Below the pieces are notes generated by a model. That model was not told the origin of the DNA and searched no databases. It saw only the letters and a list, made by a program, of their open reading frames with translations. From the NCBI GenBank assembly GCA_002508545.1, contig DAVH01000012.1, positions 110,519 to 119,078 on the forward strand: a DNA stretch of 8,560 nucleotides, in the 5' to 3' direction. Source of the stretch: Methanomassiliicoccus sp. UBA6 (GTDB lineage Archaea; Thermoplasmatota; Thermoplasmata; Methanomassiliicoccales; Methanomassiliicoccaceae). A program made the translations under genes and the position numbers. Below are positions 1-6,326 of the stretch, one piece after another. Every line of letters begins with the position of its first letter. The stretch's first letter is position 1.

Positions 1-253
1 GGGCGTCGGTGACCGCGTGGAACACGTCCGCCTTCATTCGCCCCCGCGCGATCATCCACAGGGGGTGCACGATGTCATAGAACGGCGGGCTGATGATCGA
101 GCCAGAGGGTGGGATGTTGCCAGGAGCGCCCTGGTTCGGCAGAAGGATGTCCTCGCCCCGGGACCGGAGGCCGGACACGAGGTCGTTGGAGTAGCGCTCG
201 AAACCGTCGGTAGGTCGTCCGTTGAGCTTCCGGCACAGCACCGCGATCCTCAC
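1..253 (-). CDS. GT4-like glycosyltransferase, N-terminal fragment
   Basis: Eighty-four codons are visible before the gene leaves the window at base 1. The protein begins with a GTG start at 253-251 and reads (V/M)RIAVLCRKLNGRPTDGF, then ERYSNDLVSGL and, later, ADVFHAVTDA. A first beta strand (RIAVLCRKL), a small-residue/aromatic turn, a helix of the form 'sNdLvsgLrsRG' and a second 'aDVfHa' strand are the usual N-terminal Rossmann half of GT-B enzymes of family GT4, which transfer sugars from nucleotide-sugar donors in the cytoplasm. The frame has a TGA stop only two codons upstream (259-257), so GTG at 253 is the only reasonable start; a weak GGTGTGAT Shine-Dalgarno-like stretch lies just before it. 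It is divergent from the polyprenyl-phosphate sugar transferase cluster at 476, consistent with a shared glycosylation role. The nucleotide-binding half lies outside, so donor and acceptor cannot be judged. Confidence 0.75.
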   Translation of the reverse strand, partial: MRIAVLCRKLNGRPTDGFERYSNDLVSGLRSRGEDILLPNQGAPGNIPPSGSIISPPFYDIVHPLWMIARGRMKADVFHAVTDA

Positions 254-333
254 GCATCACACCCGGTGGACGCAAAGGACGGGACCTAGATAATGCTTCC
301 CGGTCGTCGATGTGATTCCTGGCAGGACTCAAA

Positions 334-361
334 TGATTATCAAACAAGATAGTATTATCTT
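334..361. promoter_or_regulatory. paired small palindromes, possible operator
   Basis: Two dyads sit four bases apart in the AT-rich core of the divergent region. The first is TGAT-T-ATCA (334-342) and the second is AAGATA-GTAT-TATCTT (346-361), a perfect 6-bp arm with a 4-base centre. No T-rich tail follows, and they lie upstream of both genes, so a protein-binding operator is likelier than a terminator. AT-rich DNA yields such dyads by chance, so the call is tentative. Confidence 0.3.
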
Positions 362-367
362 CCTCAG

Positions 368-460
368 ACGACAATCATGCAGGACATGTAGAGGTAAACT
401 TAAGAGTCGGATGGAAATGGTCTGCTTAAAATTATGCAAAAGGCTATATAACGACAATCA
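368..460 (+). repeat. 10-bp direct repeat ACGACAATCA (two copies)
   Basis: The exact 10-mer ACGACAATCA occurs at 368-377 and again at 451-460, start points 83 bases apart. The second copy begins at the last base of the TATA box (444-451), in the space between TATA and the expected transcription start. In a 222-base spacer an exact 10-bp repeat is uncommon by chance. The placement would suit a regulator that blocks or helps the promoter of the GT2 gene. No regulator family is recognised. Confidence 0.3.
444..451 (+). promoter_or_regulatory. TATA box of the glycosyltransferase cluster
   Basis: CTATATAA, preceded by a purine-rich GCAAAAGG that could serve as the TFB recognition element. It centres about 28 bases before the GTG at 476, predicting transcription to begin around 472-476, so the message would be leaderless or nearly so. 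This is the best promoter match in the window. Confidence 0.6.
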
Positions 461-475
461 GTAGAGGGCTGGAAG

Positions 476-1306
476 GTGGTCTCGTTGGTTGCACGGCCAA
501 CCCAAAACTCCCTTTTCTCAATCATCATCCCGACCTATAACGAGGTCCGAAACATAGACAGGATGGTAGCTCGCCTTATCGAGCTGTATCCTGGGGCCAA
601 GGTGCTTGTCATGGATGACAATTCCAACGACGGCACCATCGACGCTGTGGCCTCGATCCAGGCCAGGGAACCCGCCGTTACCTTGGTGGTCCGGCAGCCC
701 GGGGACCGAGGGCTCACCGCGGCGGTGATGGAGGGGATCACCAAGGTAAGCACTCCCTATTACGTGGTCATGGACGCCGATTTCCAGCATCCTCCCGAGA
801 TCCTGGGAAGCATCATGTCCGCCCTCGAGGGGGGCGCGGACCTCGTGGTCGGAAAGAGGCAGCACAAGGAGGCCCTCAACTGGAAGCGGAGGCTGTCCTC
901 GGATGCGGCCCAGTGCCTGGCCCATTCCTACCTGAGGATGCACCGCCAACCTCATCCCGAGGACATCATGAGCGGCCTGTTCGGAGCGCGGACGGAGATG
1001 TCCCAGAAGATCGTGGAGGAAAAGGGCGAGGTCTTCGAGAGGCGAGGCTTCAAGGTCCTCTTCGACCTCCTCAAGTTCGTGCCCCGCAAGATCACCGTGG
1101 CGGAGGTCCAGTACCAGTTCGGGGACCGCGCCGGAGGGGCGTCCAAGCTCTCCTCTACCATCATCACCTCCATTCTGAGGCAGTGCGGTCTGCCGGGCAA
1201 GGGTGCGGCGTACGTCGCCGACCGGGTCTTCCTGAACCGCTCCGGCCAGGTCGTGTTCCTTACCCTGGTGGCCCTCATGGGCGTCATCGTGATCATCCTG
1301 ACCTGA
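476..1306 (+). CDS. polyprenol/dolichol-phosphate mannosyltransferase-like GT2
   Basis: This 276-residue protein is a family GT2 (GT-A fold) enzyme of the DPM1 type, which moves a hexose, usually mannose from GDP-mannose, onto a polyprenyl phosphate at the inner membrane face. Seen directly: SIIIPTYNE (15-23), nucleotide-binding MDDNSNDGT (46-54), metal-binding DADFQHPPE (100-108), MSGLFGAR (165-172), RRGFKVLFDLL (189-199) and FGDRAGGASKL (215-225); these match the DPM1 motif order. One hydrophobic helix (about 257-275) at the C-terminus should anchor it to the membrane, as in DPM1 versions with a single tail anchor rather than the bacterial GtrB-like two-helix form. Start: GTG 476 suits a leaderless message from the TATA box at 444; TTG 485 is an alternative because GGAAGGTGG (471-479) would then be a spaced Shine-Dalgarno site. 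It leads the cluster with the GT-C enzyme. The sugar could be glucose or another hexose rather than mannose. Confidence 0.88.
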   Translation: MVSLVARPTQNSLFSIIIPTYNEVRNIDRMVARLIELYPGAKVLVMDDNSNDGTIDAVASIQAREPAVTLVVRQPGDRGLTAAVMEGITKVSTPYYVVMDADFQHPPEILGSIMSALEGGADLVVGKRQHKEALNWKRRLSSDAAQCLAHSYLRMHRQPHPEDIMSGLFGARTEMSQKIVEEKGEVFERRGFKVLFDLLKFVPRKITVAEVQYQFGDRAGGASKLSSTIITSILRQCGLPGKGAAYVADRVFLNRSGQVVFLTLVALMGVIVIILT

Positions 1307-1318
1307 GCTCCCTGACCG

Positions 1319-1328
1319 TTTCATATAT
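1319..1328 (+). promoter_or_regulatory. possible internal TATA box before the GT-C gene
   Basis: TTTCATATAT lies in the 52-base gap between the GT2 stop and the GT-C start, an AT-rich spot in otherwise GC-rich DNA. A start site 25 bases on would fall near 1350, giving a leader of under 10 bases before GTG 1359 and clipping part of the GGAGG ribosome-binding site. It may give the two downstream genes their own promoter in addition to read-through. Confidence 0.35.
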
Positions 1329-1347
1329 CTATCCACTGGGCTCTTGG

Positions 1348-1352
1348 GGAGG
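1348..1352 (+). promoter_or_regulatory. ribosome-binding site that decides the GT-C start
   Basis: GGAGG, inside the purine run 1346-1353, stands six bases before GTG 1359. It falls downstream of the alternative TTG at 1344, which it therefore cannot serve. This favours GTG 1359. Confidence 0.6.
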
Positions 1353-1358
1353 ACGGTC

Positions 1359-2816
1359 GTGAAACTGTCGAGCGGAAAGTTTGGCCTTGAGATGGCAGAT
1401 ATCCGGAGCGCTCTGTTCCCCGACCGGCGCCTGCTGTGGGTCGTCCTCATCGGGTTCGCGGTCCGGGCAGCACTGGCCCCGTGGACCAGCTGGACCTATG
1501 ACGCCTACCCCTTCTACCAGGGCATAGTGGACACCTTGGCGGGCATCGGGCCGTACGGCCACATGGCGTACTCCTACCCTCCTGGCTTCGCTTACGTCGC
1601 CCTTCCCTTCGCCTGGGTTCTGTCGCTGTTCCTTGACCCGTCCCTGTGGGTGAGCTTCCAGCCCTCCCTGGTGGAGGTCGGCCAGATCACGGGCATGGTC
1701 AACCCCATGGTCACTCATCCGGCGTTCAACCTGGCGTACAAGACGCCGCTGATGATCGCCGACTACCTCACCGGCGTGGTGCTGTACCACTTCGTCAGCC
1801 TGATCAAGGACCGGACGGCCGCCCGCAGGGTGTTCATCCTGTGGTTCCTCAACCCGCTGGTGATCTTCATCTCCAGCATCTACGGCAACTTCGACATCCT
1901 GGCGGTGTTCTTCTCCGTTCTGTCGCTATACTCGATGTACCGCAGGATGTACCTCAGCGCCGGCCTGGCAGTGGGTCTGGGTATCGCCTTCAAGCTCTTC
2001 CCCATGTACCTCGGGCTGTTCTACTTCGCCTACCTGCTGGGGCTGGCGATCGCGGAGTGGAGGAACTCCACGCTCATCGTACCCAACCTCAGGAACCTGG
2101 GCAGTTACATGATCGGAGGGGCACTGGGCGTATCCAGCATCCTGATCATGATCTTCGCCGATCCCTCGGTGATGGTGTTCCTGACCGGCCGGATGGGTAC
2201 CACCGACATGGGCGGCATCAACCTGTGGGGTCTGATGCGCAACATCAACGTGATCTTCAACAAGGGCGGGTCGCTCCCAGACGATACGGTTTCCGCGGTC
2301 ACGACGGTCTCCAACTATCTGCTGATCGCCATCCTGTTCCTCATCCTCATCTACGTGTTCGCGATGCTTAGGGGGGGCAAGGAATCGAACGAGAAACAGC
2401 TGATCTTCGGCTCCATGACCGTTTTCGTCATCCTGCTGCTGTTCCAGTCCATCACCCACGCCCACTACCTGCTATGGGCGCTGCCCTTCTTCCTGCTGTG
2501 CTCGGTGTACCAGGAGAGGTTCGAGGTCAAGATGGCGCTCCTGTCCATCGCTGGCGTGGTGTTCTGGCTGGGCCTGCAGTCCTACCTCGCCTTCCTCTAC
2601 CCCCTGGCCACCTTTACCGGCATCGTCCCGGTCGGCACCATCGACCAGACGGTGGTCGACTACTATCTCAGCACCAGCGTCCTGGGTTCCGAGGGGGCGA
2701 GGATCGTCCCCGCCCTCATGGGAGTGACCGCCCTGGTCACCGCCCTCCTCCCTCCGAGGATCGACCCCCTGTACCGGCTCCAGGAAAGGCTGAGGAGGCG
2801 GCGCGATGAGGCATAA
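1359..2816 (+). CDS. multi-pass GT-C family glycosyltransferase (PIG-M/GT87-like)
   Basis: A 485-residue integral membrane protein with roughly ten or more hydrophobic segments. GT-C enzymes use polyprenyl-phosphate sugars as donors and act on the outer face of the membrane. Seen: a first helix (about 25-41) followed at once by WTSWTYDAYPFYQ (42-54), whose Asp48 is at the place of the catalytic acidic residue in the first external loop; YSYPPGFAYV (71-80); FLNPLVIFISSIYGNFD (163-179), then a basic turn and GIAFKLFPMYL (208-218), a pattern shared by PIG-M and GT87-type mannosyltransferases; and THAHYLLWALPFF (366-378) near the end. The C-terminus is a basic tail (RLRRRRDEA). Start chosen by GGAGG at 1348; TTG 1344 would add five residues and ATG 1392 would remove eleven. 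It follows the Pol-P-sugar synthase by 52 bases, so that enzyme's product is its likely donor. Acceptor unknown. Confidence 0.8.
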   Translation: MKLSSGKFGLEMADIRSALFPDRRLLWVVLIGFAVRAALAPWTSWTYDAYPFYQGIVDTLAGIGPYGHMAYSYPPGFAYVALPFAWVLSLFLDPSLWVSFQPSLVEVGQITGMVNPMVTHPAFNLAYKTPLMIADYLTGVVLYHFVSLIKDRTAARRVFILWFLNPLVIFISSIYGNFDILAVFFSVLSLYSMYRRMYLSAGLAVGLGIAFKLFPMYLGLFYFAYLLGLAIAEWRNSTLIVPNLRNLGSYMIGGALGVSSILIMIFADPSVMVFLTGRMGTTDMGGINLWGLMRNINVIFNKGGSLPDDTVSAVTTVSNYLLIAILFLILIYVFAMLRGGKESNEKQLIFGSMTVFVILLLFQSITHAHYLLWALPFFLLCSVYQERFEVKMALLSIAGVVFWLGLQSYLAFLYPLATFTGIVPVGTIDQTVVDYYLSTSVLGSEGARIVPALMGVTALVTALLPPRIDPLYRLQERLRRRRDEA

Positions 2817-3813
2817 GCTGATCATCCTGCTCTCACTGGCGGCCGTCTTCCTGGCGGTGTCCAGCGCCATTCTCGTTCCCAGCATGGGGTCCGATCTGGA
2901 GCTGACGGTCACGGTGGCCGATGACGGGGTGACCGTGGACTACCTGGTGGCCGGCGGGCAGTACCGCAGGGAGGTGACGGCCATCGCCCTGGAGGTCGGC
3001 AGGGTGCACCAGGGCCCTATCTACATCCTCATCAACGAGGGCCTGGAGTTCAAGGTGAAGGTAAGCCTTCAGCGAATGGCCGATCACCTGAACAACGAGC
3101 TCAGCCTGCTGGGCAGCGACCTCACCGCTGCGGTCATCGGCACCGACGGCCTGCCCAGGGTGTTCTCCGACCACCAAGCGACACTGGTCGTCGGGCCGGG
3201 GGCCGACCTGCCCAACTACTACAGCCACCCGGCGACGCAGTGGATAGAGAAAGGCGGCCTATGGGTGGGCATCGGCGAAGGATCGGCCCCGTTCATGTAC
3301 TCTCATGATAAGACCAACTCGCCCAACGCCACCGTCCGGCTGGATTTCATACACACGGAGTACCGGGATGGCGAAGGGATTGCCGCCACCCCCATGGCCA
3401 AGGCCCTCGCGTTGAGATATGTCGCGCCGGAGAGCCTTTTCCTGCTCTCTGACCTGGAGGCGGCAGGAGGGAAATCGATAGGGTACCAGTTCGACCGCGG
3501 CCAGATGCTCGGCACCGCGGGCATTGTCCCCATGGGCGAAGGGGCGCTCCTGGTCTTCGCGGGCAACATGTCCCCGCCCCCTCTGGCCACCTCGGAGGAG
3601 GTGCTGTCCTGGGACCTGATGAGGATCCTCCTGCTGAACGTGCCTTGGTGGGATGGCAACATGAGGTACCAGACCAACTCCACCCTGGGGAGCGACTACC
3701 GGGGAAGCTTCTCGATGGACCTCTCGGGCAGTCAATACGTCATCTGCGGGTTGATGTCGAACAGCGACAGCTTCAACGGGTTCCGGGTGGAGCGGACCGC
3801 GGTGCGGAGCTAG
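2806..3813 (+). CDS. exported membrane-anchored protein of unknown function
   Basis: A 335-residue protein I cannot assign to a named family. Residues 4-24 (KLIILLSLAAVFLAVSSAILV) form one signal-anchor helix with a basic start (MRHK), so the rest should lie outside the cell; no lipobox cysteine is seen. The outer part alternates strands and helices: LLGSDLTAAVIGT (101-113), ATLVVGPGADLP (125-136), an acidic/aromatic stretch with WIEKGGLWVGIGEG (146-159), and GALLVFAGNMSPP (246-258) before a long helix, which recalls GATase1/ThuA/DUF4350-like Rossmann domains with a 'GG.w.giG' turn. That resemblance is inference by eye. Three N-glycosylation sequons occur: N174-A-T, N254-M-S (followed by proline, so probably poor) and N291-S-T. 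The ATG overlaps the stop of the GT-C gene by 11 nt, so translation is likely coupled and the product may be a GT-C partner, acceptor or sugar-binding accessory. Confidence 0.7.
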   Translation: MRHKLIILLSLAAVFLAVSSAILVPSMGSDLELTVTVADDGVTVDYLVAGGQYRREVTAIALEVGRVHQGPIYILINEGLEFKVKVSLQRMADHLNNELSLLGSDLTAAVIGTDGLPRVFSDHQATLVVGPGADLPNYYSHPATQWIEKGGLWVGIGEGSAPFMYSHDKTNSPNATVRLDFIHTEYRDGEGIAATPMAKALALRYVAPESLFLLSDLEAAGGKSIGYQFDRGQMLGTAGIVPMGEGALLVFAGNMSPPPLATSEEVLSWDLMRILLLNVPWWDGNMRYQTNSTLGSDYRGSFSMDLSGSQYVICGLMSNSDSFNGFRVERTAVRS

Positions 3814-3919
3814 TGCAGAGGGGATCGTCACTAGGTCCGTGCCCGTTCGAGGAAAAGCGCATATTGCCCATGCTAGCTCATGACATAGTTTATTAGAGCG
3901 CGCCTCCGATTATTGAGGG
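3814..3919. promoter_or_regulatory. spacer with TATA box for the ACT gene
   Basis: This 106-base gap ends the three-gene cluster. TTTATTA (3889-3895) lies about 28 bases before ATG 3920, predicting a leaderless message; GAGGG touches the ATG with no spacing and is therefore not a usable ribosome-binding site. No T-rich terminator for the upstream cluster is obvious. Confidence 0.5.
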
Positions 3920-4315
3920 ATGACGCAAGAGTTCGAGGTCTATGTCCAGAACAAGCCTGGAGATATCGCGTGGATCGCCGAGGTCCTATCCCGGAACTCG
4001 GTCAACATCCGCGGGATATCGACCGATCTTGGATCGTCCAGGCCGATGGTCCGCGTGGTCACCGACGACGAGGCCAGCGCCAGAAGCGCCCTGAGGGCGG
4101 CGAAGCTGGAGTTCGCCGAGCGGGAGATCGAGGTCGTGCCTCTATCCGACCGGCCGGGGGAGCTGGCCAAGGTCACCAAGCACCTGTCCAAGGCGGGCAT
4201 AAACATCGAATCCATGTATATTCTGGGCAACACCGGATCGAGCGTCGAGGAGATCGCCCTGACCGTGAGCGAGCCCGAGCGGGCCAAGGAGGTCCTGAGC
4301 AAGTTCAGGTCCTAG
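3920..4315 (+). CDS. tandem ACT-domain protein
   Basis: A 131-residue protein made almost entirely of two ACT domains, the small beta-alpha-beta-beta-alpha-beta module that binds amino acids and regulates enzymes. Domain one covers about 5-66 with NKPGDIAWIAEVLSRNSVNI (11-30). Domain two covers about 71-130 with DRPGELAKVTKHLSKAGINI (77-96). The two blocks align in register (x-P-G-[DE]-[IL]-A... then a helix and [VI]-N-I), showing an internal duplication. There is no catalytic domain, no helix-turn-helix and no membrane segment, so it is a soluble cytoplasmic sensor that presumably acts by binding another protein or through its own ligand. Ligand unknown. The gene has its own TATA box, and its last 11 bases overlap the 3' end of the convergent transporter gene. 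Confidence 0.88.
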   Translation: MTQEFEVYVQNKPGDIAWIAEVLSRNSVNIRGISTDLGSSRPMVRVVTDDEASARSALRAAKLEFAEREIEVVPLSDRPGELAKVTKHLSKAGINIESMYILGNTGSSVEEIALTVSEPERAKEVLSKFRS

Positions 4316-5210
4316 ACGCCGACCGGTGGCTGCTCATCCCGTTGGCGAAGGAGATCACCAGGATCGATATCAGGATCAGGGCCCCACCCATGGCGGTCAC
4401 CGCCGTGGGCATCTCCCCCAGCAGGAGGACGGCGAAGAACATGCCGGACACGACCTCCATGAGGAGGATGACCGAGGATACGCTGGCCTTGACCTTCTTC
4501 AGCCCGGCGTTGTACAGCAGGTTGGCGGCGAAGGTGCACGCCAGGCCGATGTAGACCACCGCGGCCCATCCGTCCCCGGGGATCACGTAGCTGGTGGTGA
4601 ACAGCAGCGTCATGGGCACCAGGAACAGCGTGGTGTCGGCTATGATGGCGGCGGTCACCATCAGCACGTCCACATCAGGCTTCAGGATCTTCTTCTGGAG
4701 GACGATGTAGAAGGCCCACGTCCATCCCGCCGCCAGGACCAGGATGTTGCCCCAGAAGGTGCCGCTGTAGATGGCCGAGAGGTCCCCTCCGGTGGAGATG
4801 AACAGCACGCCCAGCATGCCGAGGAATATGCCGGCGATGATGCGCGGGGTGATCGCCTCCGCCAGGAATATCGCCGCCAGGATGGCGACGACCCCCACGT
4901 TGGTGTTGACCAGGAGGACCGCGTTGGTCGCCGAGGTCGTGGCCATCCCCGCGTTCTGGAGAGCGAAGCTCAGGGCGTTGAGGAACGAGTTCAGGATGAT
5001 CGGCGGGTAGATGAGCATCCTGAGGTTCAGGCGCTTCATCACGTAGACCACCGGCAGGATGGCGGCGGTGCCCACGATGAACCTCAGCAGAGCGATGAAC
5101 ACCGGGTCCGCTTCATCGTTGAGGGCGATCTTTATGGCCGCGAAGGAGGTGCCCCACAGCACTCCGGCTGAGACCAGGAGCAGCTCGTACCGGCCCAGGG
5201 GCGCCTTCAT
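4305..5210 (-). CDS. EamA/DMT-family transporter
   Basis: A 301-residue protein with about ten hydrophobic helices arranged as two EamA repeats, typical length for drug/metabolite transporters of the ten-helix class. First repeat: LLLVSAGVLWGTSFAAIKIA (10-29), with the family's W-G-x-x-F at the first helix, through FLAEAITPRIIAGIFL (115-130). Second repeat: GNILVLAAGWTWAFYIVLQK (154-173) through VLLLGEMPTAVTAMGGALIL (261-280). The paired [LA]-[GA]-E motifs (AE at 117-118, GE at 265-266) fall at the same place in each half. Such proteins export or import amino acids, nucleotide sugars or other small metabolites; the substrate cannot be read from sequence. It lies 39 bases downstream of the nucleotidyltransferase gene on the same strand and may be co-transcribed, though a TATA-like box (5231-5239) may also serve it. 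Confidence 0.88.
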   Translation of the reverse strand: MKAPLGRYELLLVSAGVLWGTSFAAIKIALNDEADPVFIALLRFIVGTAAILPVVYVMKRLNLRMLIYPPIILNSFLNALSFALQNAGMATTSATNAVLLVNTNVGVVAILAAIFLAEAITPRIIAGIFLGMLGVLFISTGGDLSAIYSGTFWGNILVLAAGWTWAFYIVLQKKILKPDVDVLMVTAAIIADTTLFLVPMTLLFTTSYVIPGDGWAAVVYIGLACTFAANLLYNAGLKKVKASVSSVILLMEVVSGMFFAVLLLGEMPTAVTAMGGALILISILVISFANGMSSHRSASRT

Positions 5211-5230
5211 GCGCCGCCATCCTGATCGAT

Positions 5231-5239
5231 GTATTTGAA
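5231..5239 (-). promoter_or_regulatory. possible TATA box before the transporter
   Basis: Read on the minus strand this is TTCAAATAC, the only AT-rich spot in the 39-base gap after the nucleotidyltransferase stop. It centres about 25 bases before ATG 5210, the right spacing for a leaderless start. The sequence departs from consensus, so the transporter may instead depend on read-through. Confidence 0.35.
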
Positions 5240-5249
5240 TTGGTTGCCA

Positions 5250-6326
5250 TTACTCCATGATCCGACCTTCCACCTTGGCCTGGGCATCCAATATGACGCC
5301 GTCGCCCAGGATGGCGTTGACGAGGGTGGCCCCGCGACCGACGCGGCAGCCTTTGCCCAGGAGGCTGCCCTGTATCGTGCAGCCGGCCTCCAGGGTGCAG
5401 CCGTCCATGATGAACGAGTCGCTTATTGTCGTCCCCTCCCCCACCTTCACCCGGCCGCCCAGGGCGCAGCTGGACAGCGAGGCCCGGGGACCGACGGCCG
5501 CGTCCTCTCCGATGTACGCCGGCCCGGAGATCTCGCAGCCGTCCGCTTGGAACCGCGAGGCCACGATCTTGCCGCTGCACCGTGCTCCGGGCACCTCGAT
5601 CTCGCGGCCCTTCCTTTCCGCCATCCTCAGGTTGGCGTCCAGCAGGTCCTGGGGCCTCCCGATGTCCTTCCACAGGCCGGCGATCGGCATCCCGTATATG
5701 GGCTCACCGCGCTCCAGGAGCTTGGGGTACAGCTGCTTCGAGAAGTCGTACTTCTCCCCCGCCGGGATGTCCAGCAGCGCCCTCTTCTCCAGCACGTAGA
5801 TGCCGGCGTTGATCAGGTTGGAGAACACCTCCTCGGTCCGGGGCTTCTCCTTGAACCGCGTGATGCGGCCGTCCTCGTCCAGGCCGACGATGCCGAACTC
5901 TTCCGGCCTCTCGACGGTCGTCAGGGCCATGGTCGCCAGGGCGCCCTTCCGCCGGTGCATCGCCACCAGGGAGCGGATGTCGACATCGGCGAGCACGTCG
6001 CCGCTGACCACCACCACCGTGCCGCTGAGCTCGCTCTCCAGCAGCTTCACCGCTCCGGCCGTCCCCGCCGGACGGTCCTCGAAGGCGAAGCGCATGTCCA
6101 GGCCGAACTGCTCGCCGTCGCCCAGCTGGTCGACCATGTCCTGGGAGCGGTACCCGCAGGTCAGGTAGGCGCGGTCGACGTCGGCGTCCACCAGCGAGCG
6201 GATCACGTACTCCACGCACGGCTTGCCGAGGATGGGCAGCAGAGGTTTTGGACGAGTGTTGGTCAGGGGCCGGAGCCTGGTGCCCTCCCCCCCGGCCAGG
6301 ATCACCGCGGTGATGCTTCCGCTCAC
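5250..6326 (-). CDS. sugar-1-phosphate nucleotidyltransferase (probable mannose-1-phosphate guanylyltransferase)
   Basis: A 358-residue two-domain enzyme that joins a sugar 1-phosphate to a nucleoside triphosphate, releasing pyrophosphate. The catalytic domain (about 5-235) shows GEGTRLRPLT...RPKPLLP (13-31, the nucleotide-binding signature with the conserved lysine at 27), EDRPAGTAGA (83-92), the metal-binding GD at 109-110, FKEKP (158-162), NAGIYV (173-178) and LWKDIGRPQD (218-227). The tail (about 265-352) has spaced hexapeptide repeats such as YIGEDAAVG, VKVGEGTTI and CRVGRGATL, predicting a left-handed beta-helix used for oligomerisation or, in some relatives, acetyl transfer. The overall layout suits archaeal/eukaryotic GDP-mannose pyrophosphorylases; a glucose- or UDP-specific relative cannot be excluded. 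Start is GTG 6326, with GGTGA four bases before it. A GDP-mannose role would feed the Pol-P-mannose synthase at 476. Confidence 0.85.
   Translation of the reverse strand: MSGSITAVILAGGEGTRLRPLTNTRPKPLLPILGKPCVEYVIRSLVDADVDRAYLTCGYRSQDMVDQLGDGEQFGLDMRFAFEDRPAGTAGAVKLLESELSGTVVVVSGDVLADVDIRSLVAMHRRKGALATMALTTVERPEEFGIVGLDEDGRITRFKEKPRTEEVFSNLINAGIYVLEKRALLDIPAGEKYDFSKQLYPKLLERGEPIYGMPIAGLWKDIGRPQDLLDANLRMAERKGREIEVPGARCSGKIVASRFQADGCEISGPAYIGEDAAVGPRASLSSCALGGRVKVGEGTTISDSFIMDGCTLEAGCTIQGSLLGKGCRVGRGATLVNAILGDGVILDAQAKVEGRIME

Larger units (their letters stand above)
254..475. promoter_or_regulatory. divergent AT-rich intergenic control region
   Basis: These 222 bases separate the minus-strand GT4 gene from the plus-strand GT2/GT-C cluster and hold no convincing coding frame. 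They are much richer in A and T than the flanking genes. They contain a clear plus-strand TATA box (444-451), a weak minus-strand TATA-like GCATTATCTA (296-287) about 35-40 nt before the GT4 start, two adjacent small palindromes (334-342 and 346-361), and a 10-bp direct repeat (368-377 and 451-460). It probably carries both promoters and at least one regulator site; that function is inferred from layout only. Confidence 0.55.

Noticed and set aside
346..361. Dyad read as a terminator hairpin
   Set aside because: Only six base pairs, AT-rich, no T tract after it, and it lies upstream of both divergent genes, so an operator reading is better.
518..1450. 310-codon minus-strand frame opposite the GT2 gene
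   Set aside because: Composition is Gly/Arg/Asp/His rich with no recognisable domain, and it runs across the GT2 stop and the start of the GT-C gene; it is a shadow of the motif-bearing plus-strand frames.
3839..3855. GTTCGAGG resembling a tRNA T-loop
   Set aside because: No matching 5-bp stem flanks it, no acceptor stem or anticodon arm can be drawn upstream, and there is no CCA-proximal helix.
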